Source of the DNA: Sinonovacula constricta
Taxonomy: Eukaryota > Mollusca > Bivalvia > Cardiida > Solecurtidae
NCBI GenBank assembly: GCA_007844125.1
Contig: CM017556.1
Coordinates: forward strand, 23,877,277 to 23,941,276
Direction: 5' to 3'
Length of the DNA stretch: 64,000 nucleotides
Both the position numbers and the translations under genes were made by a program. Shown here piece by piece: positions 41,001-55,110 of this stretch (position 1 is its first letter; every line of letters begins with the position of its first letter). The notes beneath the pieces were generated by a model that worked only from the letters and a program-made list of their open reading frames with translations, was not told where the DNA came from and did no database searches.

Positions 41001-44000
41001 TATCTGCAACTCTGCGAGGAGGATGTGAACTAGGTATCTGCTACTCTGCGAGGAGGATGGGAACTAGGTATCTGCAACTCTGCGAGGAGGATGGGAACTA
41101 GGTATCTGCTACTCTGCGAGGAGGATGTGAAGTAGGTTTCTGCAACTCTGCGAGGAGGATGGGAACTAGGTATCTGCAAATCTGCGAGGAGGATGGGAAC
41201 TAGGTATCTGCTACTCTGCGAGGAGGATGTGAAGTAGGTTTCTGCAACTCTGCGAGGAGGATGGGAACTAGGTATCTGCAACTCTGCGAGGAGGATGTGA
41301 ACTAGGTATCTGCTACTCTGCGAGGAGAATGGGAACTAGGTATCTGCTACTCTGCGAGGAGGATGGGAACTAGGCATCTGCAACTCTGCGAGGAGGATGT
41401 GAACTAGGTATCTGCAACTCTGCGAGGAGGATGTGAACTAGGTATCTGCTCCTCTGCGAGGAGGATGGGAACTAGGTATCTGCACCTCTGCGAGGAGGAT
41501 GTAAACTAGGTATCTGCTACTCTGCGAGGATGATGGGAACTAGGTATCTGCTACTCTGCGAGGAGGATGGGAGCTAGGTATCTGGAACTCTGCGAGGAGG
41601 ATGGGAACTAGGTATCTGCAACTCTGCGAGGAGGATGTGAACTAGGTATCTGCAACTCTGCGATGAGGATGTGAACTATGTATCTGCTCCTCTGCGAGGA
41701 TGATGGGAACTAGGTATCTGGAACTCTGCGAGGAGGATGGGGACCAGGTATCTGCTACTCTGCGAGGAAGATGGGAACTAGGTATCTGCTACTCTGCGAG
41801 GATGATGTGAACTAGGTATCTGCTACTCTGCTTGGAAGATGGGAACTAGGTATCTGCTACTCTGCGAGGAGGATGAGAACTAGGTATCTGCTACTCTGCG
41901 AGGAAGATGGGAATTAGGTATCTGCTACTCTGCTAGGAAGATGGGAACTAGGTATCTTGCTACTCTGCGAGGAGGATGGGAACTAGGTATCTTGCTACTA
42001 TGCGAGGATGATGGGAACTAGGTATCTGCCACTCTGCGAGGATGATGGGAACTAGGTATCTGTTACTCTGCGAGGAGGATGGGAACTAGGTTTCTGCAAC
42101 TCTGCGAGGAGGATGGGAACTAGGTATCTGCTACTCTGCGAGGAGGATTGGAACTAGGTTTCTGCAACTCTGCGAGGAGGATGTGAACTAGGTATCTGCA
42201 ACTCTGCGAGGAGGATATGAACTAGGTATCTGCTACTCTGCAAGGATGATGGGAACTAGGTATCTTGCTACTATGCGAGAAGGATGGGAACTAGGTATCT
42301 GCCACTCTGCAAGGATGATGGGAACTAGGTATCTGCTACTCTGCGAGGATGATGGGAACTAGGTATCTGCCACTCTGCGAGGATGATGGGAACTAGGTTT
42401 CTGCAACTCTGCGAGGAGGATGGGAACTTGGTATCTGCTACTCTGCGAGGAGGATGGGAACTAGGTTTCTGCAACTCTGCGAGGAGGATGGGAACTAGGT
42501 ATCTGCAACTCTGCGAGGAGGTTGGGAACTAGGTATCTGCTACTCTGCGGGAAGGATGTAATCAAGGTATCTGCTACTCTGCGAGGAGGATGAGAACTAG
42601 GTATCTGCTACTCTGCGAGGAAGATGGGAACTAGGTATCTGCTACTCTGCGAGGAGGATGTGAAGTAGGTTTCTGCAACTCTGCGAGGAGGATGGGAACT
42701 AGGTATCTGCAACTCTGCGAGGAGGATGTGAACTAGGTATCTGCTACTCTGCGAGGAGGATGGGAACTAGGTATCTGCAACTCTGCGAGGAGGATGTGAA
42801 CTAGGTATCTGCTACTCTGCGAGGAGGATGTGAAGTAGGTTTCTGCAACTCTGCGAGGAGGATGGGAACTAGGTATCTGCAAATCTGCGAGGAGGATGGG
42901 AACTAGGTATCTGCTACTCTGCGAGGAGGATGTGAAGTAGGTTTCTGCAACTCTGCGAACAGGATGGGAACTACGTATCTGCAACTCTGCGAGGAGGATG
43001 TGAACTAGGTATCTGCTACTCTGCGAGGAGAATGGGAACTAGGTATCTGCTACTCTGCGAGGAGGATGGGAACTAGGTATCTGCAACTCTGCGAGGAGGA
43101 TGTGAACTAGGTATCTGCAACTCTGCGAGGAGGATGTGAACTAGGTATCTGCTACTCTGCGAGGAGGATGTGAACTAGGTATCTGCAACTCTGCGAGGAG
43201 GATGGGAACTAGGTATCTGCACCTCTGCGAGGAGGATGTAAACTAGGTATCTGCTACTCTGCGAGGATGATGGGAACTAGGTATCTGCTACTCTGCGAGG
43301 ATGATGGGAACTAGGTATCTGTTACTCTGCGAGGAGGATGGGAACTAGGTATCTGCTACTCTGCGAGGAGGATGGGAACTAGGTTTCTGCAACTCTGCGA
43401 GGAGGATGTGAACTAGGTATCTGCAACTCTGCGAGGTGGATGTGAACTAGGTATCTGCTTCTCTGCGAGGATGATGGGAACTAGGTATCTGCTACTCTGC
43501 GAGGATGATGGGAACTAGGTATCTGTTACTCTGCGAGGAGGATGGGAACTAGGTATCTGCTACTCTGCGAGGAGGATGGGAACTAGGTTTCTGCAACTCT
43601 GCGAGGAGGATGTGAACTAGGTATCTGCAACTCTGCGAGGTGAATGTGAACTAGGTATCTGCTACTCTGCGAGGATGATGGGAACTAGGTATCTTGCTAC
43701 TATGCGAGAAGGATAGGAACTAGGTATCTCCCACTCTGCGAGGATAATGGGAACTAGGTATCTGCTACTCTGCGAGGATGATGGGAACTAGGTATCTGCC
43801 ACTCTGCGAGGATGATGGGAACTAGGTTTCTGCAGCTCTGCGAGGAGGATGGGAACTAGGTATCTGCTACTCTGCGAGGAGGATGGGAACTAGGTTTCTG
43901 CAACTCTGCGAGGAGGATGGGAACTAGGTATCTGCTACTCTGCGAGGAGGATGGGAATTAGGTTTCTGCAACTCTGCGAGGAGGTTGGGAACTAGGTATC

Positions 44001-46893
44001 TGCTACTCTGCGAGGAGGATGGGAACTAGGTTTCTGCAACTGCGAGGAGGTTGGGAACTAGGTATCTGCTACTCTGCGGGAAGGATGTAATCAAGGTATC
44101 TGCTACTCTGCGAGGAGGATGAGAACTAGGTATCTGCTACTCTGCGAGGAAGATGGGAACTAGGTATCTGCTACTCTGCGAGGAGGATGTGAAGTAGGTT
44201 TCTGCAACTCTGCGAGGAGGATGGGAACTAGGTATCTGCAACTCTGCGAGGAGGATGTGAACTAGGTATCTGCTACTCTGCGAGGAGGATGTGAACTAGG
44301 TATCTGCAACTCTGCGAGGAGGATGGGAACTAGGTATCTGCTACTCTGCGAGGAGGATGTGAAGTAGGTTTCTGCAACTCTGCGAGGAGGATGGGAACTA
44401 GGTATCTGCAACTCTGCGAGGAGGATGTGAACTAGGTATCTGCTACTCTGCGAGGAGAATGGGAACTAGGTATCTGCAAATCTGCGAGGAGGATGGGAAC
44501 TAGGTATCTGCTACTCTGCGAGGAGGATGTGAAGTAGGTTTCTGCAACTCTGCGAGGAGGATGGGAACTAGGTATCTGCAACTCTGCGAGGAGGATGTAA
44601 ACTAGGTATCTGCTACTCTGCGAGGATGATGGGAACTAGGTATCTGCTACTCTGCGAGGATGATGGGAACTAGGTATCTGGAACTCTGCGAGGAGGATGG
44701 GAACTAGGTATCTGCAACTCTGCGAGGAGGATGTGAACTAGGTATCTGCAACTCTGCGATGAGGATGTGAACTAGGTATCTGCTCCTCTGCGAGGATGAT
44801 GGGAACTAGGTATCTGGAACTCTGCGAGGCGGATGGGGACCAGGTATCTGCTACTCTGCGAGGAAGATGGGAAGTAGGTATCTTGCTACTATGCGAGGAG
44901 GATGTGAACTAGGTATCTGCTACTCTGCGAGGATGATGGGAACTAGGTATCTGCTACTCTGCTAGGAAGATGGGAACTAGGTATCTGCTACTCTGCGAGG
45001 AAGATGGGAACGAGGTATCTGCTACTCTGCGAGGAGGATGGGAACTAGGTATCTGCTACTCTGCGAGGAGGTTGTGAACTAGGTATCTGCTACTCTGCGA
45101 GGAGGATGTGAACTAGGTATCTGCTACTCTGCGAGGAGGATGGGAACTAGGTATCTGCTACTCTGCGAGGAGGATGGGAACTAGGTATCTGCTACTCTGC
45201 GAGGAGGATGTGAACTAGGTATCTGCTACTCTGCGAGGAAGATGGGAACTAGGTATCTGCTCCTCTGCTAGGAGGATGTGAACTAGGTATCTGCTACTCT
45301 GCTTGGAAGATTGGAACTAGGTATCTGCTACTCTGCGTGGAGGATGTGAACTAGGTATCTGCTACTCTGCGTGGAGGATGTGAACTAGGTATCTGCTACT
45401 CTGCTTGGAAGATGGGAACTAGGTATCTGCTACTCTGCGTGGAGGATGTGAACTAGGTATCTGCTACTCTGCTAGGAAGATGGGAACTAGGTATCTGCTA
45501 CTCTGCGAGGAGGATGGGAACTAGGTATCTGCTCCTCTGCTAGGAAGATGGGAACTAGGTATCTGCTACTCTGCGAGGAGGATGTGAACTAGGTATCTGC
45601 TACTCTGCGTGGAGGATGTGAACTAGGTATCTGCTACTCTGCTTGGAAGATGGGAACTAGATATCTGCTACTCTGCGTGGAGGATGTGAACTAGGTATCT
45701 GCTACTCTGCTAGGAAGATGGGAACTAGGTATCTGCTACTCTGCGTGGAGGATGTGAACTAGGTATCTGCTACTCTGCGAGAAGGACGGGAACTAGGTAT
45801 CTGCTACTCTGCTAGGAAGATGGGAACTAGGTATCTGCTACTCTGCGTGGAGGATGTGAACTAGGTATCTGCTACTCTGCGAGAAGGACGGGAACTAGGT
45901 ATCTGCTACTCTGCGAAGAGGATGTGAACTAGGTATCTGCTACTCTGCTAGGAAGATGGGAACTAGGTATCTGCTACTCTGCGAGGAGAATGGGAACTAG
46001 GTATCTGCTACTCTGCGAGGAAGATGGGAACGTGGTATCTGCTACTCTGCGAGGAGGATGGGAACTAGGTGTCTGCTACTCTGCGAGGAAGATGGGAACT
46101 AGGTATCTGCTACTCTGCGAGGAGGATGTGAACTAGGTATCTGCTACTCTGCTAGGAAGATGGGAACTAGGTATCTGCTACTCTGCGAGGAGGATGGGAA
46201 CTAGGTATCTGCTACTCTGCGAGGAGGATGTGAACTAGGTATCTGCTACTCTGCTAGGAAGATGGGAAGTAGGTATCTGCTACTATACGAGGAGGATGGG
46301 AACTAGGTATCTGCTACTCTGCGTGGAGGATGTGAACTAGGTATCTGCTACTCTGCGAGGAGGATGTGAACTAGGTATCTGCTACTCTGCGTGGAGGATG
46401 TGAACTAGGTATCTGCTACTCTGCGAGGAGGATGTGAACTAGGTATCTGCTACTCTGCTAGGAAGATGGGAACTAGGTATCTGCTACTCTGCGTGAAGGA
46501 TGTGAACTAGGTATCTGCTACTCTGCGAGGAAGATGGGAACTAGGTATCTGCTACTCTGCGTGGAGGATGTGAACTAGGTATCTGCTACTCTGCTAGGAA
46601 GATGGGAACTAGGTATCTGCTACTATACGAGGAGGATGGGAACTAGGTATCTGCTACTCTGCGTGGAGGATGTGAACTAGGTATCTGCTACTCTGCTAGG
46701 AAGATGGGAACTAGGTATCTGCTACTCTGCGTGGAGGATGTGAACTAGGTATCTGCTACTCTGCGAGGAAGATGGGAACTAGGTATCTGCTACTCTGCGT
46801 GGAGGATGTGAACTAGGTATCTGCTACTCTGCGTGGAAGATGGGAACTAGGTATCTGCTACTCTGCTTGGAAGATGGGAACTAGGTATCTGCT
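38100..46893 (+). repeat. 34-bp minisatellite, ~258 units, 8.8 kb
   Basis: The unit is CTCTGCGAGGAGGATG, (G/T)GAACTAGGTATCTG, C(T/A)A. Variants include a 35-bp form with TCTTGCTA, GAGGATGATGG, GAGGTGGATG, AGTAGGTTTCTG and GGGAAGGATGTAATCAAGG. Blocks recur over about 1.7-2.0 kb, so the array grew partly by multi-unit duplication. From about 45,050 onward different variants dominate (GCTAGGAAGATGG, GCGTGGAGGATG, GCTTGGAAGATGG). Short - strand frames inside are repeat artefacts. Confidence 0.97.
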
Positions 46894-46895
46894 AG

Positions 46896-47111
46896 ATATT
46901 CGCGAGAATGTTCAAGTATTTTTATGTTAGTGTATAACTTCGCGAGAGTGTTCAAGTATTTTTTATGTTAGTTTATAACTTCGCTAGAGTGTTCAAGTAT
47001 TTTATGTTAGTGTATAACTTAGCGAGAGTGTTCAAGTATTTTTATGTTAGTCAGTTTATAACTTCGCGAGCGTGTTCAAGTATTTTTATGTAAGTTTATA
47101 ACTTCGCAAGA
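46896..47111 (+). repeat. ~40-bp tandem repeat, left part
   Basis: The unit is TTCGCGAGAGTGTTCAAGTA, then TTTTTATGTTAGTGTATAAC. Starts at about 46,900, 46,940, 46,981, 47,020, 47,064 and 47,104. It follows the 34-bp array directly and is cut by the LINE insertion at 47,112. Confidence 0.85.
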
Positions 47112-47539
47112 AACACACTTTACTAAGGAACTTGAAAAAAAAACACATTTACATACGCTGGGGTGGACAATGTTTTTATTACCATAGAAAATCTAACGAT
47201 TAAGGAGTTGCTGTTCTTATAAGAAAGGCTTTATCTTTACAACTTAATCAGATTCATTCAGACAAATATGGAAGTTGTATGACCTTAAACCTGAACTTTG
47301 ACAGTAAGCATCTTAAACTAATAAATATCTATGCACCAAACAATGATAAACCTGGATTTTTTTAAAAATGTATTTAACATGGTTGATTCCTTTGAGAAAG
47401 ATGACCCCTATATAATATATAGTGATTTTAATTTAGTTTTAGACCCAAAGATAGATTAATACACTTATAAAAATATGAATAATAACATAAAAACTAGAAA
47501 AACTCTACTAAACTTTATAGATACTAGATGCTGGTAGAT

Positions 47540-47999
47540 CCTTTCGGGAACTTCATCAAAATAACAAGAAATATTCATGGAGGCGCACAAACCCTTTTCA
47601 ACAGGCCAGACTAGAATTTTTCTTATGACAGATGATTTATTACAATTTGTTAGACATACTGATATAGAGCATAGCTATATATCTGACCAGTCCATTATTA
47701 TGTTAGATTTATGTCTTAATGATAATAAACATTGTAAAGGGCTTTGGAAATTTAATAATAGTTTATTGTATGACCTTAATTATGTAGAAGGTTTTAATGA
47801 AATGATTCAAAACACAAAGTTGCAATATTGTGTACCAATATATAATTTAGATAATATACATTCTATCAAAGACAGTGATATAGTACTTTCAGTCGATTAT
47901 GACCTGTATTTAGAAACCTTATTAATGGAAATTAGGGGGGAAACTATATCATATTCAAGTTTCAAGAAGACAATTGACCACAATAAAGAAAAAGATTAA
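47540..47999 (+). pseudogene. LINE ORF2 fragment: end of endonuclease and linker
   Basis: FRELHQNNKKYSWRRTNPF, then SYISDQSIIMLDL, show the end of an APE-type endonuclease. In L1-like elements the corresponding positions are S-D-H; here His is replaced by Gln (SDQS). GLWKFNNSLL, typical of the post-endonuclease linker, follows. Frameshifts lie upstream (around 47,470-47,580). Inactive. Confidence 0.75.
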
Positions 48000-48178
48000 A
48001 CAGACAAAATAACCCAACTTGAACATTGCCTTACAGAAAATAATAAGATTATACTACAACAATTACAGAAAGAACTGCAACACTTAAGAGATAAAAAAAT
48101 TGAAAGGGTCAATAATAAGATAAACTGGGTTTAAAATGTTGAAAAAAGTATTTTTTTCTAAACTTAGAAAAAACAATT

Positions 48179-49380
48179 ATGTTAATAAAAATATTCCTTT
48201 TTTTAGAGAAAGAAGATGGATCACACATATATGACCAGAAACTTATTTTAAATGAAGCCTGTAAATTTTATAAACAACTATTTGAAAATACCACAGTCAG
48301 CAAAAATGAAAATATTCACTTCTTTCTAAATAGTATCACAGCAGCAAAACTCACTCAAAATGAAGCAGTAAATTTAGAAGGAAATTTAACATATGATGAA
48401 ATACTCCATACACTTAAAATGTGAAAAATGACAAAAGCCCTGGCTCAGATGGATTTACCTCTAACTTTTTCAAGTTTCTTTTTAGCAAATTTGGCAGCTT
48501 TATTGTAAGGGCAATTAATTGTGCATTTAAAAAAGGAGCATTCTCCCAAAGCATGAATTTTGGAACCATTATCTGCATTCCAAAAGAAAACAAAACAAAA
48601 TAATTCTTTAAAAAATGGAAACCTGTTACGTTTTTAAATGTTATCTACAAACTAGCCTTTGGAAGTATAGCTAATAGATTGAAAAGTGCCCTTGATAAAT
48701 TAATTTCTAAAGAACAAACGGGCTTCGTTCAGGGTAGAAATATTGGTAAAAACAGAAGACTCCTGTATGATATTATGAATACTACTGAAAATGAACAAAT
48801 ACCAGGATTATTATTGCTACTTGATTTCGAAAAAGCATTCGATACACTATCATTAAACCTTATACATTAAGAGCCATAATTTTGGAAATAAATTTATTAA
48901 ATGGATAAAATTATGCTTGTATAATTCAAGTACCTGTGTCCAACTATATGGTTTCTTATAAGAATTCTTCACAGTAAAGCGTGGATGTAGACAAGGAGAC
49001 CCCATATTCCCTTATATTATTATTTTATGCACGGATATATTAACATTAAAAATAAAGAATTCTAAAAATATTAAAGGAATTACTATCAATGGAGAAGAGT
49101 ATAAAATATCTCAGTTCGCTTATGATACCTCCCTCTTAACAGATGGATCAAATCAATCACTAAAAATGCCTTAGATACTTTGGACAAATTTGCAATTATC
49201 TCAGGACTTAATGTTAATCTTGACAAAATAAAGCTTATTTGGATAGTATCAATGAAGTGCAATACCAGAGCAATAAAAACAAAATGGAAATTAAAATGGG
49301 GTGAAACACAATTTACTGTATTATGAAAACACTTTGATGTATCCATTGAAAAAATGCCAAATTTAAATTTTAACCGAAAA
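48179..49380 (+). pseudogene. LINE ORF2 fragment: reverse transcriptase
   Basis: The reverse transcriptase is broken into several frames. NDKSPGSDGFTSNFFKFL and FGTIICIPKENK are in 48,421-48,603. EQTGFVQGRNIGKNRRLLYD and LLLLLDFEKAFDTLSLN are in 48,679-48,870. FAYDTSLL stands where the catalytic Y-x-D-D box would be, with one Asp lost. NALDTLDKFAIISGLNVNLD follows. L1-like order and spacing; inactive. Confidence 0.8.
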
Positions 49381-50540
49381 TAACTAAACTAAATAAATTA
49401 ATACTATACTGGAAACGACGTAAATTAACACCAATTGGAAAAATTACTGTCGTCAAGTCTTTACGTTTTCCATTGTTTATCAATTGTTTCATTAATCTCT
49501 CTACCCCAGATACAAAAACTACCAACACTATTAACAGTATTATGTATATTTTTGGGGGGAAGGGAAATCTAGAATTAAAAAAAGAAATATTAGTAAAAAT
49601 CATGAAGAAGGTGGACTTGGTATGATTGAAATTGAACAATATATCCACAGATTAATAGTCAAGTGGTTAAGATCTTTTATTGTAAATTCCGGTAGTAAAT
49701 GCTTCCAATTGGTAGATACCCAACTAAACAAAAGATATTAACTACAGGAACACTATAAAACCAAATTTGTATAAAAAGTATAAAAGATACTTTCTTGAAG
49801 GATGTCTTAAAGGCATATGTTACATTTGTAAAAAAAAACACGCTGTCCATACCACTGAAGATTTCTTAAACCTGCCTCTCTTTTACAATGAATTATTTAA
49901 TGGAAAAACAGAAAACACTTTATTCATAAACACTATGTTTGACAAAAAATATTTTTGTACAAGACATTATGATACAAAAAGATACTTTTTTAAAAAGAGA
50001 AGAAATTGAAAGTTAATTAAATATAAAAGTGGATTTTTTGCAGTACCATACACTTACTACTTGAATAAAACGTTTCATTAATAAGCACAATATAGATATT
50101 GAACAATATTCCCATAATCCATGCATTAAATGTTATATAAAGTTCATTGTTTTGAACAACAAATCAGTCTACAATATTTTGATTAATAATAATAATGTAC
50201 CAAGTTCTCATTTAAAATGGAACCAAATATTCTCTGGAGTTTCTATAAATTGAAAAGTGATGAATAGTGTATTTAGATGTACAAATGATACGAACATACA
50301 ATGGTTTCAAACAAGGATACTAACATAATATTGGCTACAAATTCATTATTATACAAAATGAATATAGTGTCTAACAATGTATGTACCTTTTGTGAAGAGC
50401 AAGAAGAAACACTTAATTTATTTTGTGATTGTATAATTGTAAAACCTTTGTTGATTTATATTACTTATACACTGAGAAACAATGGTTATATTGAGACTAT
50501 TGACAACAATACTAATTTCGTTAGGCTCAGAAAATAGCTC
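49380..50540 (+). pseudogene. LINE ORF2 fragment: C-terminal region with zinc knuckle
   Basis: ITKLNKLILYWKRRKLTPIG continues the RT connection. Near 50,270-50,470 NTIQW-like FQTRILT and CTFCEEQEETLNLFCDC form a Cys-rich C-terminal motif. Several stops and frameshifts are present. Confidence 0.65.
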
Positions 50541-50565
50541 ATATGAATATGATTTATTATTTTTA

Positions 50566-50570
<5 letters not shown>

Positions 50571-50662
<92 letters not shown>
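50571..50662. repeat. (TA)n microsatellite inside the LINE
   Basis: About 45 TA dinucleotides in the 3' part of the L1-like element. Confidence 0.95.
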
Positions 50663-50664
<2 letters not shown>

Positions 50665-51316
50665 AAAAGAAAGAAACCCTACAATAACTGGGTTAATATC
50701 AAATGTAAAATTGTCATTTAATACATATAAAGAAACAAAACTGATTCTTCATTCAAACAAGTGGAATTTTTATTTTTACGTTGCCGAGGTTTTTATCTAC
50801 TGTACATACTGTACATATGTTTATAGTTTATTTTATTACTAGTTATTATGTATGTATATAAGTTCATTGTATCTGTTTTAACTCCCGATGCAGGTGCTTA
50901 CTGTTAGTTGTTTGACTTTGACGGGATGTTGTTATTTACACTGTTTGTTTGCTAAAAAAAACCTCCAAGAAGTGCGAGGTTGGAGCGTTCCACAAACCAG
51001 GTTTAAGCACCCCAGTTTGCCCTTTTGCCGATTGACCGTTCCAAGGCGGTAACTGATGGTTTTTCTTTATGTGTGTTATGTCTCGTCTCTGTGTTTTTGT
51101 CACATTTGCATTTAACTTGTTTGCCTTTGTCTACTGGTAGATAAAATTTAAATATCTGTGAAAATTTTGATAGGACCTTTTCTAATTTACTTATTCTTTC
51201 AAACAAAACTTGGCAACTGTGCAATTTTTCACCATGTATACCTATGTTGTATCTGTTACAGATACACAAATGCAAAATACCATGTACACTTTTATATACC
51301 CTTACTTATGTATACG

Positions 51317-51478
<162 letters not shown>

Positions 51479-51674
51479 TAATGCCCCCTGTATTTTGATA
51501 ACATGTCAAAACCAACTAACAAAGTATAAACTTTTATATCCATGCATATTTCAATATTTCACCTTACATTATAATATGTTCTAACAAAAATATGTACTAC
51601 TAATATCTATTGTAAGGTAGATGCCAGGATGGGTCCCCGACCTAGGACGGGGATAATAAAAGTTTAAACAAATA

Positions 51675-51735
51675 AACTTCGCAAGAGTGTTCAAGTATTT
51701 TCGTTACTTTATATCTTCGCGAGAATGTTCAAGTA
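51675..51735 (+). repeat. ~40-bp tandem repeat, right part
   Basis: Two further units (AACTTCGCAAGAGTGTTCAA and TCTTCGCGAGAATGTTCAAG) resume the array of 46,896-47,111 on the other side of the LINE. Confidence 0.85.
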
Positions 51736-51925
51736 GGTTTTGTCCGCCTACGCTACAAGGAACGGTAATGATTTTGTCTAGGAGGAATTTTGTCACACAA
51801 ATGCTAACAACTATTGCCACTGTTTGTGTTTTCATTTGGCTTGGATATAACTTTAAATTGCATTTTTGCTCTGTTCTATATCAGAATCAATCTCAAAGCT
51901 GTGACATCAATATATTATCATAATT

Positions 51926-54690
51926 CACAAAAAAAAATCCACTTATTAAAATCCACAATATTATGCTTTAGCATAAAGTAAATTCGTTTTGTTAGTGACT
52001 GGTCATTTGAGTTAAGAAGTTTGATCCAGTATCTGAACATAGATATCTTACGAATTTCAGTTAAAGGTAACCTTCCTAATTCTCCATAGAGACCTATAGT
52101 ATTTGTTGATTTGTCAACACATAATAGTCTTCTAAGAAATTTGCTATGTAAACTTCAAGGTCTGGTGCTTTATGATAACCCCAAATTTCAAAAGAGTAAT
52201 TTAAAAAAGATGATACTAAAGAATGAAATAATTTCCGTTTTTGTTTCATACTACATTTATAATTGTTAAATATTGAGAAAGCTTATGCATTGATTTTGAT
52301 GCATGTTCTGCAATGCTTTTTTTAGTTCTATACCAGCTACCATTTTTGTATAAATTTACCCCCAAGTAATTAAAGTTGTTTAAAATTTTTAACTTTTGAT
52401 TATATAAAAAGAAATCGTATGTTGTGTGTCTTGTGCGTTTTTCAAAAAAAATTTTTTTTTGTTTTCTTAACGTTTATTTTTAATTTCCATTTTTTACAGT
52501 AATTTTGTATATCATTTAACATACGTTGAAGTGATTCTGGTGATGATGCAAAGAGAACTTGGTCGTCTGCATAAAGTATCAGAAAAAGTTTGAGATCATT
52601 TAAGGTGAATATATCTGGGCGATCTGTGTTAATATTTTCAAGAATATCATTGACGAACATCATGAACAATAACGCAGAGCTTGAATCTCCTTGTTTGACC
52701 CCAAGATGTAAATATACGCACTCCGAGATTACGCCATTGTATTTAATGACTGCTCTTAATGTGCAATACATGGCTTTAAGTGTTTTTGTCAACTTTGAGC
52801 TTACTTGTTCTGACAATAACTTTTGCCACAGAAAACTGCGATTAATTTTATCAAAATATTTTTCATAGTCAATAAAGACACTATACACTTTTTGTCCAGA
52901 AAACAAAAGTTAATATAACTGAATGTAATATAAAATGCAGTCAATAGTGTTTTTGCCTTTTGATAACCAAGTTGTGTGTCACTTTTTCATGCTTTTTGGT
53001 CCATTCAGTTAACCTGTTTAAAAGTATCTGAGAGTATATTTAAGCAAGTATTTCATTTAAGGTCTTCCTCTATAATTTGATTTATTTGATGAATCACCCC
53101 CTTAAAATATTGGGACAATATAACCTAAGCTCCATTCAAAGGGGAATTTAGCTTTATTAAACATTTTGTTGTAAATATCATGTAAATTATTTGCAATATA
53201 TTCAAAAGAATGTTTAATAATTTCCGACTTTATTCCATCAGGCCCACCGGCTTTATTGTTAGTTTGTTTAAAAACAGCTTTTATTATTTCGTCAATAGAT
53301 ATTTCTATGTCTAAATCGTCGTCGTTATTGTTTGGCAACTGTGCATCATTTTGTGTATTGTCTGGAATTTCTCCTTATAGTGAACTAAAATGATCATGAT
53401 CATCATCTATGGATATGTTTTGGTTGCATGAGTTGTTTGGTTTGTTATAACAAGATTTAATTGACTTCCAAAATTGTTTTGGATGCCTTTTAGCTATAGC
53501 CTCAAGTCTTTTACCTTCATTTGATTTAAATTGCATCTTTGTCTTTTTGCATATTTTATTATATTTTGTTCTTATTCTAGTAAAATATATTATATTTTCA
53601 TATGTCTTATTTCTGTTAAAAATATTTCGTGCTTTTTTAATTCTTTTTTGGTGTTATAGCATTGTGAATTAAACTACGTTGGAGCACGGTATTTAAAATT
53701 ATTCTTTTTTTAATTATTACTATTATTTACAGTACAGTCTTTATCAAATACGTAAAGTGCATTGCTATAAAACAATCGGTTAGAGTTTTAACTTCATCAT
53801 TTACAGTTAAATTAGTAAATGATTGATAATCAATAGTACGTATTTTTGTTCCTGTTATCTTGTTTTGTTATCATAATATTTTTCATTATTATATATTATT
53901 TTGTGTTCAATAAAAGATTCACTTTTCGTTTCACGTGTTAAACAATCATGTCTCAAAAATGAAAAATACAAAGCAGCGTGATCTGAATAACTACTCCAAT
54001 CTAATACTTTACAATCATAAAGATTATTGAAGTTATCAATATGTAAAAGTAAATAGTCTGTGACACTTAGACCGCGTGACGAGCAGAACGTAAATTGGCC
54101 TTTTGTATCGTTACGTAATCGCCCATTACCGATTACATAGCTTGTAGATTTACAAAGTGAGATTAATCTGCGCCCATTCATATCGGTCACTTTATCCTGA
54201 CTATGACGTACGGGCAAATTGCCAATGGAAATATTTTCCTCTGTCACGTGGTCTAAGTATCGACCAAATTGAAGTGTATCTAGTAAATCGTGAGTTTAAA
54301 TCACTTGTTATGTAGGTTTTACCTAATTGACTGTATTGTAATATGTCTTTATATTTCATCGTAAAAATCAAAGTCTCTCATTCAAAACTTTAGAACTCGA
54401 CGGAGGTACATGTATATAAACATGTAAAATATAAACGTTTGCCTCTAGATTTAACAACTGTTCATCATTTTTTATCCACATTAAACCGTTTTTATTTGTT
54501 TCTATAACAGATATTATGTTTTTAAGCTCAGATTTAAAATAAAGCGATAATCCTTTAGAGAATCGTCCTTTCATTAACACCGAATAGTTTATTTCACCAT
54601 ATCACAAAACCTTATTTGTTCCAATAAAGTCTTATCCGATAATTTTCGTAGTAGACCGTTAATATTCCAGGATGCTATTTGTAACTCCCT
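51926..54690 (-). mobile_element. Decayed LINE ORF2 on the minus strand (endonuclease and RT)
   Basis: In - strand order: LQIASWNINGLLRKLSDKT (endonuclease start, ~54,686), GLSLYFKSELKNIISV (54,368-54,580), FTFCSSRGLSVTDYLL and WSSYSDHAALYFSFL (endonuclease C-terminus with S-D-H, 53,855-54,247). Next come NNKAGGPDGIKSEIIKHSF (RT start, 53,102-53,338) and VFIDYEKYFDKINR, then LHLGVKQGDSSSALLFMMF and LILYADDQVLFASS (catalytic YADD intact, 52,442-52,906). KFLRRLLCVDKSTN is near 52,120. There are frameshifts between segments, and the 3' end is missing near 51,926. Confidence 0.85.
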
Positions 54691-54699
54691 CTGCCAATC

Positions 54700-55110
54700 C
54701 TAGGCGGTGATTTTCCGGAAGTCCTCGCCATCACGGTCGCGCACGAGCACCTTAGCGCCGGACCAACGTAGCTGCTTACCTGGAGCCTTTTACCGTCTGT
54801 ATATGTCATTCATCCGGCGGCGTTGGTTGATGACGGCCCTTGTCTGCTGGACGCCGACACCCAGTGATTTTAACGTGTCGATTTTTCAGTGAGCTGTCTT
54901 GCGTACTTGTTTCCTCTGTGGATAATAATGGACTTTGACTACGATCGGCCTAATTTTTGTTCTAGACATTTTTCCAATTCTATGTGCTCTGTCAAACACC
55001 ATGGGCTCTTCACTTTGTAATGTTTCTCGAATAAACTGTATATATAAAATACACTGACAATCTACTGTTGATTCGGATGCAAGGTGACAGACAATCGTAA
55101 CACTTCGGCT
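54700..55110 (-). pseudogene. LINE ORF1 (L1-type RNA-binding protein) of the same element
   Basis: Read on the - strand: EEPMVFDRAHRIGKMSRTKI, RPIVVKVHYYPQRKQVRKTA, then GKQLRWSGAKVLVRDRDGED. A stop separates this from the ORF2 start at about 54,690. The pattern (RAHR-G ... RPI-V-F/Y ... K-R) is that of the L1 ORF1 RRM/C-terminal domain. A stop after KTAH and another after the MNDIYRR text break it. Confidence 0.7.

Noticed and set aside
38100..46893. 34-bp direct repeats as a CRISPR array or as - strand 83-codon genes
   Set aside because: Units follow each other without unique spacers, and the context is a eukaryotic genome. The three 83-codon frames are copies of the same repeat block.
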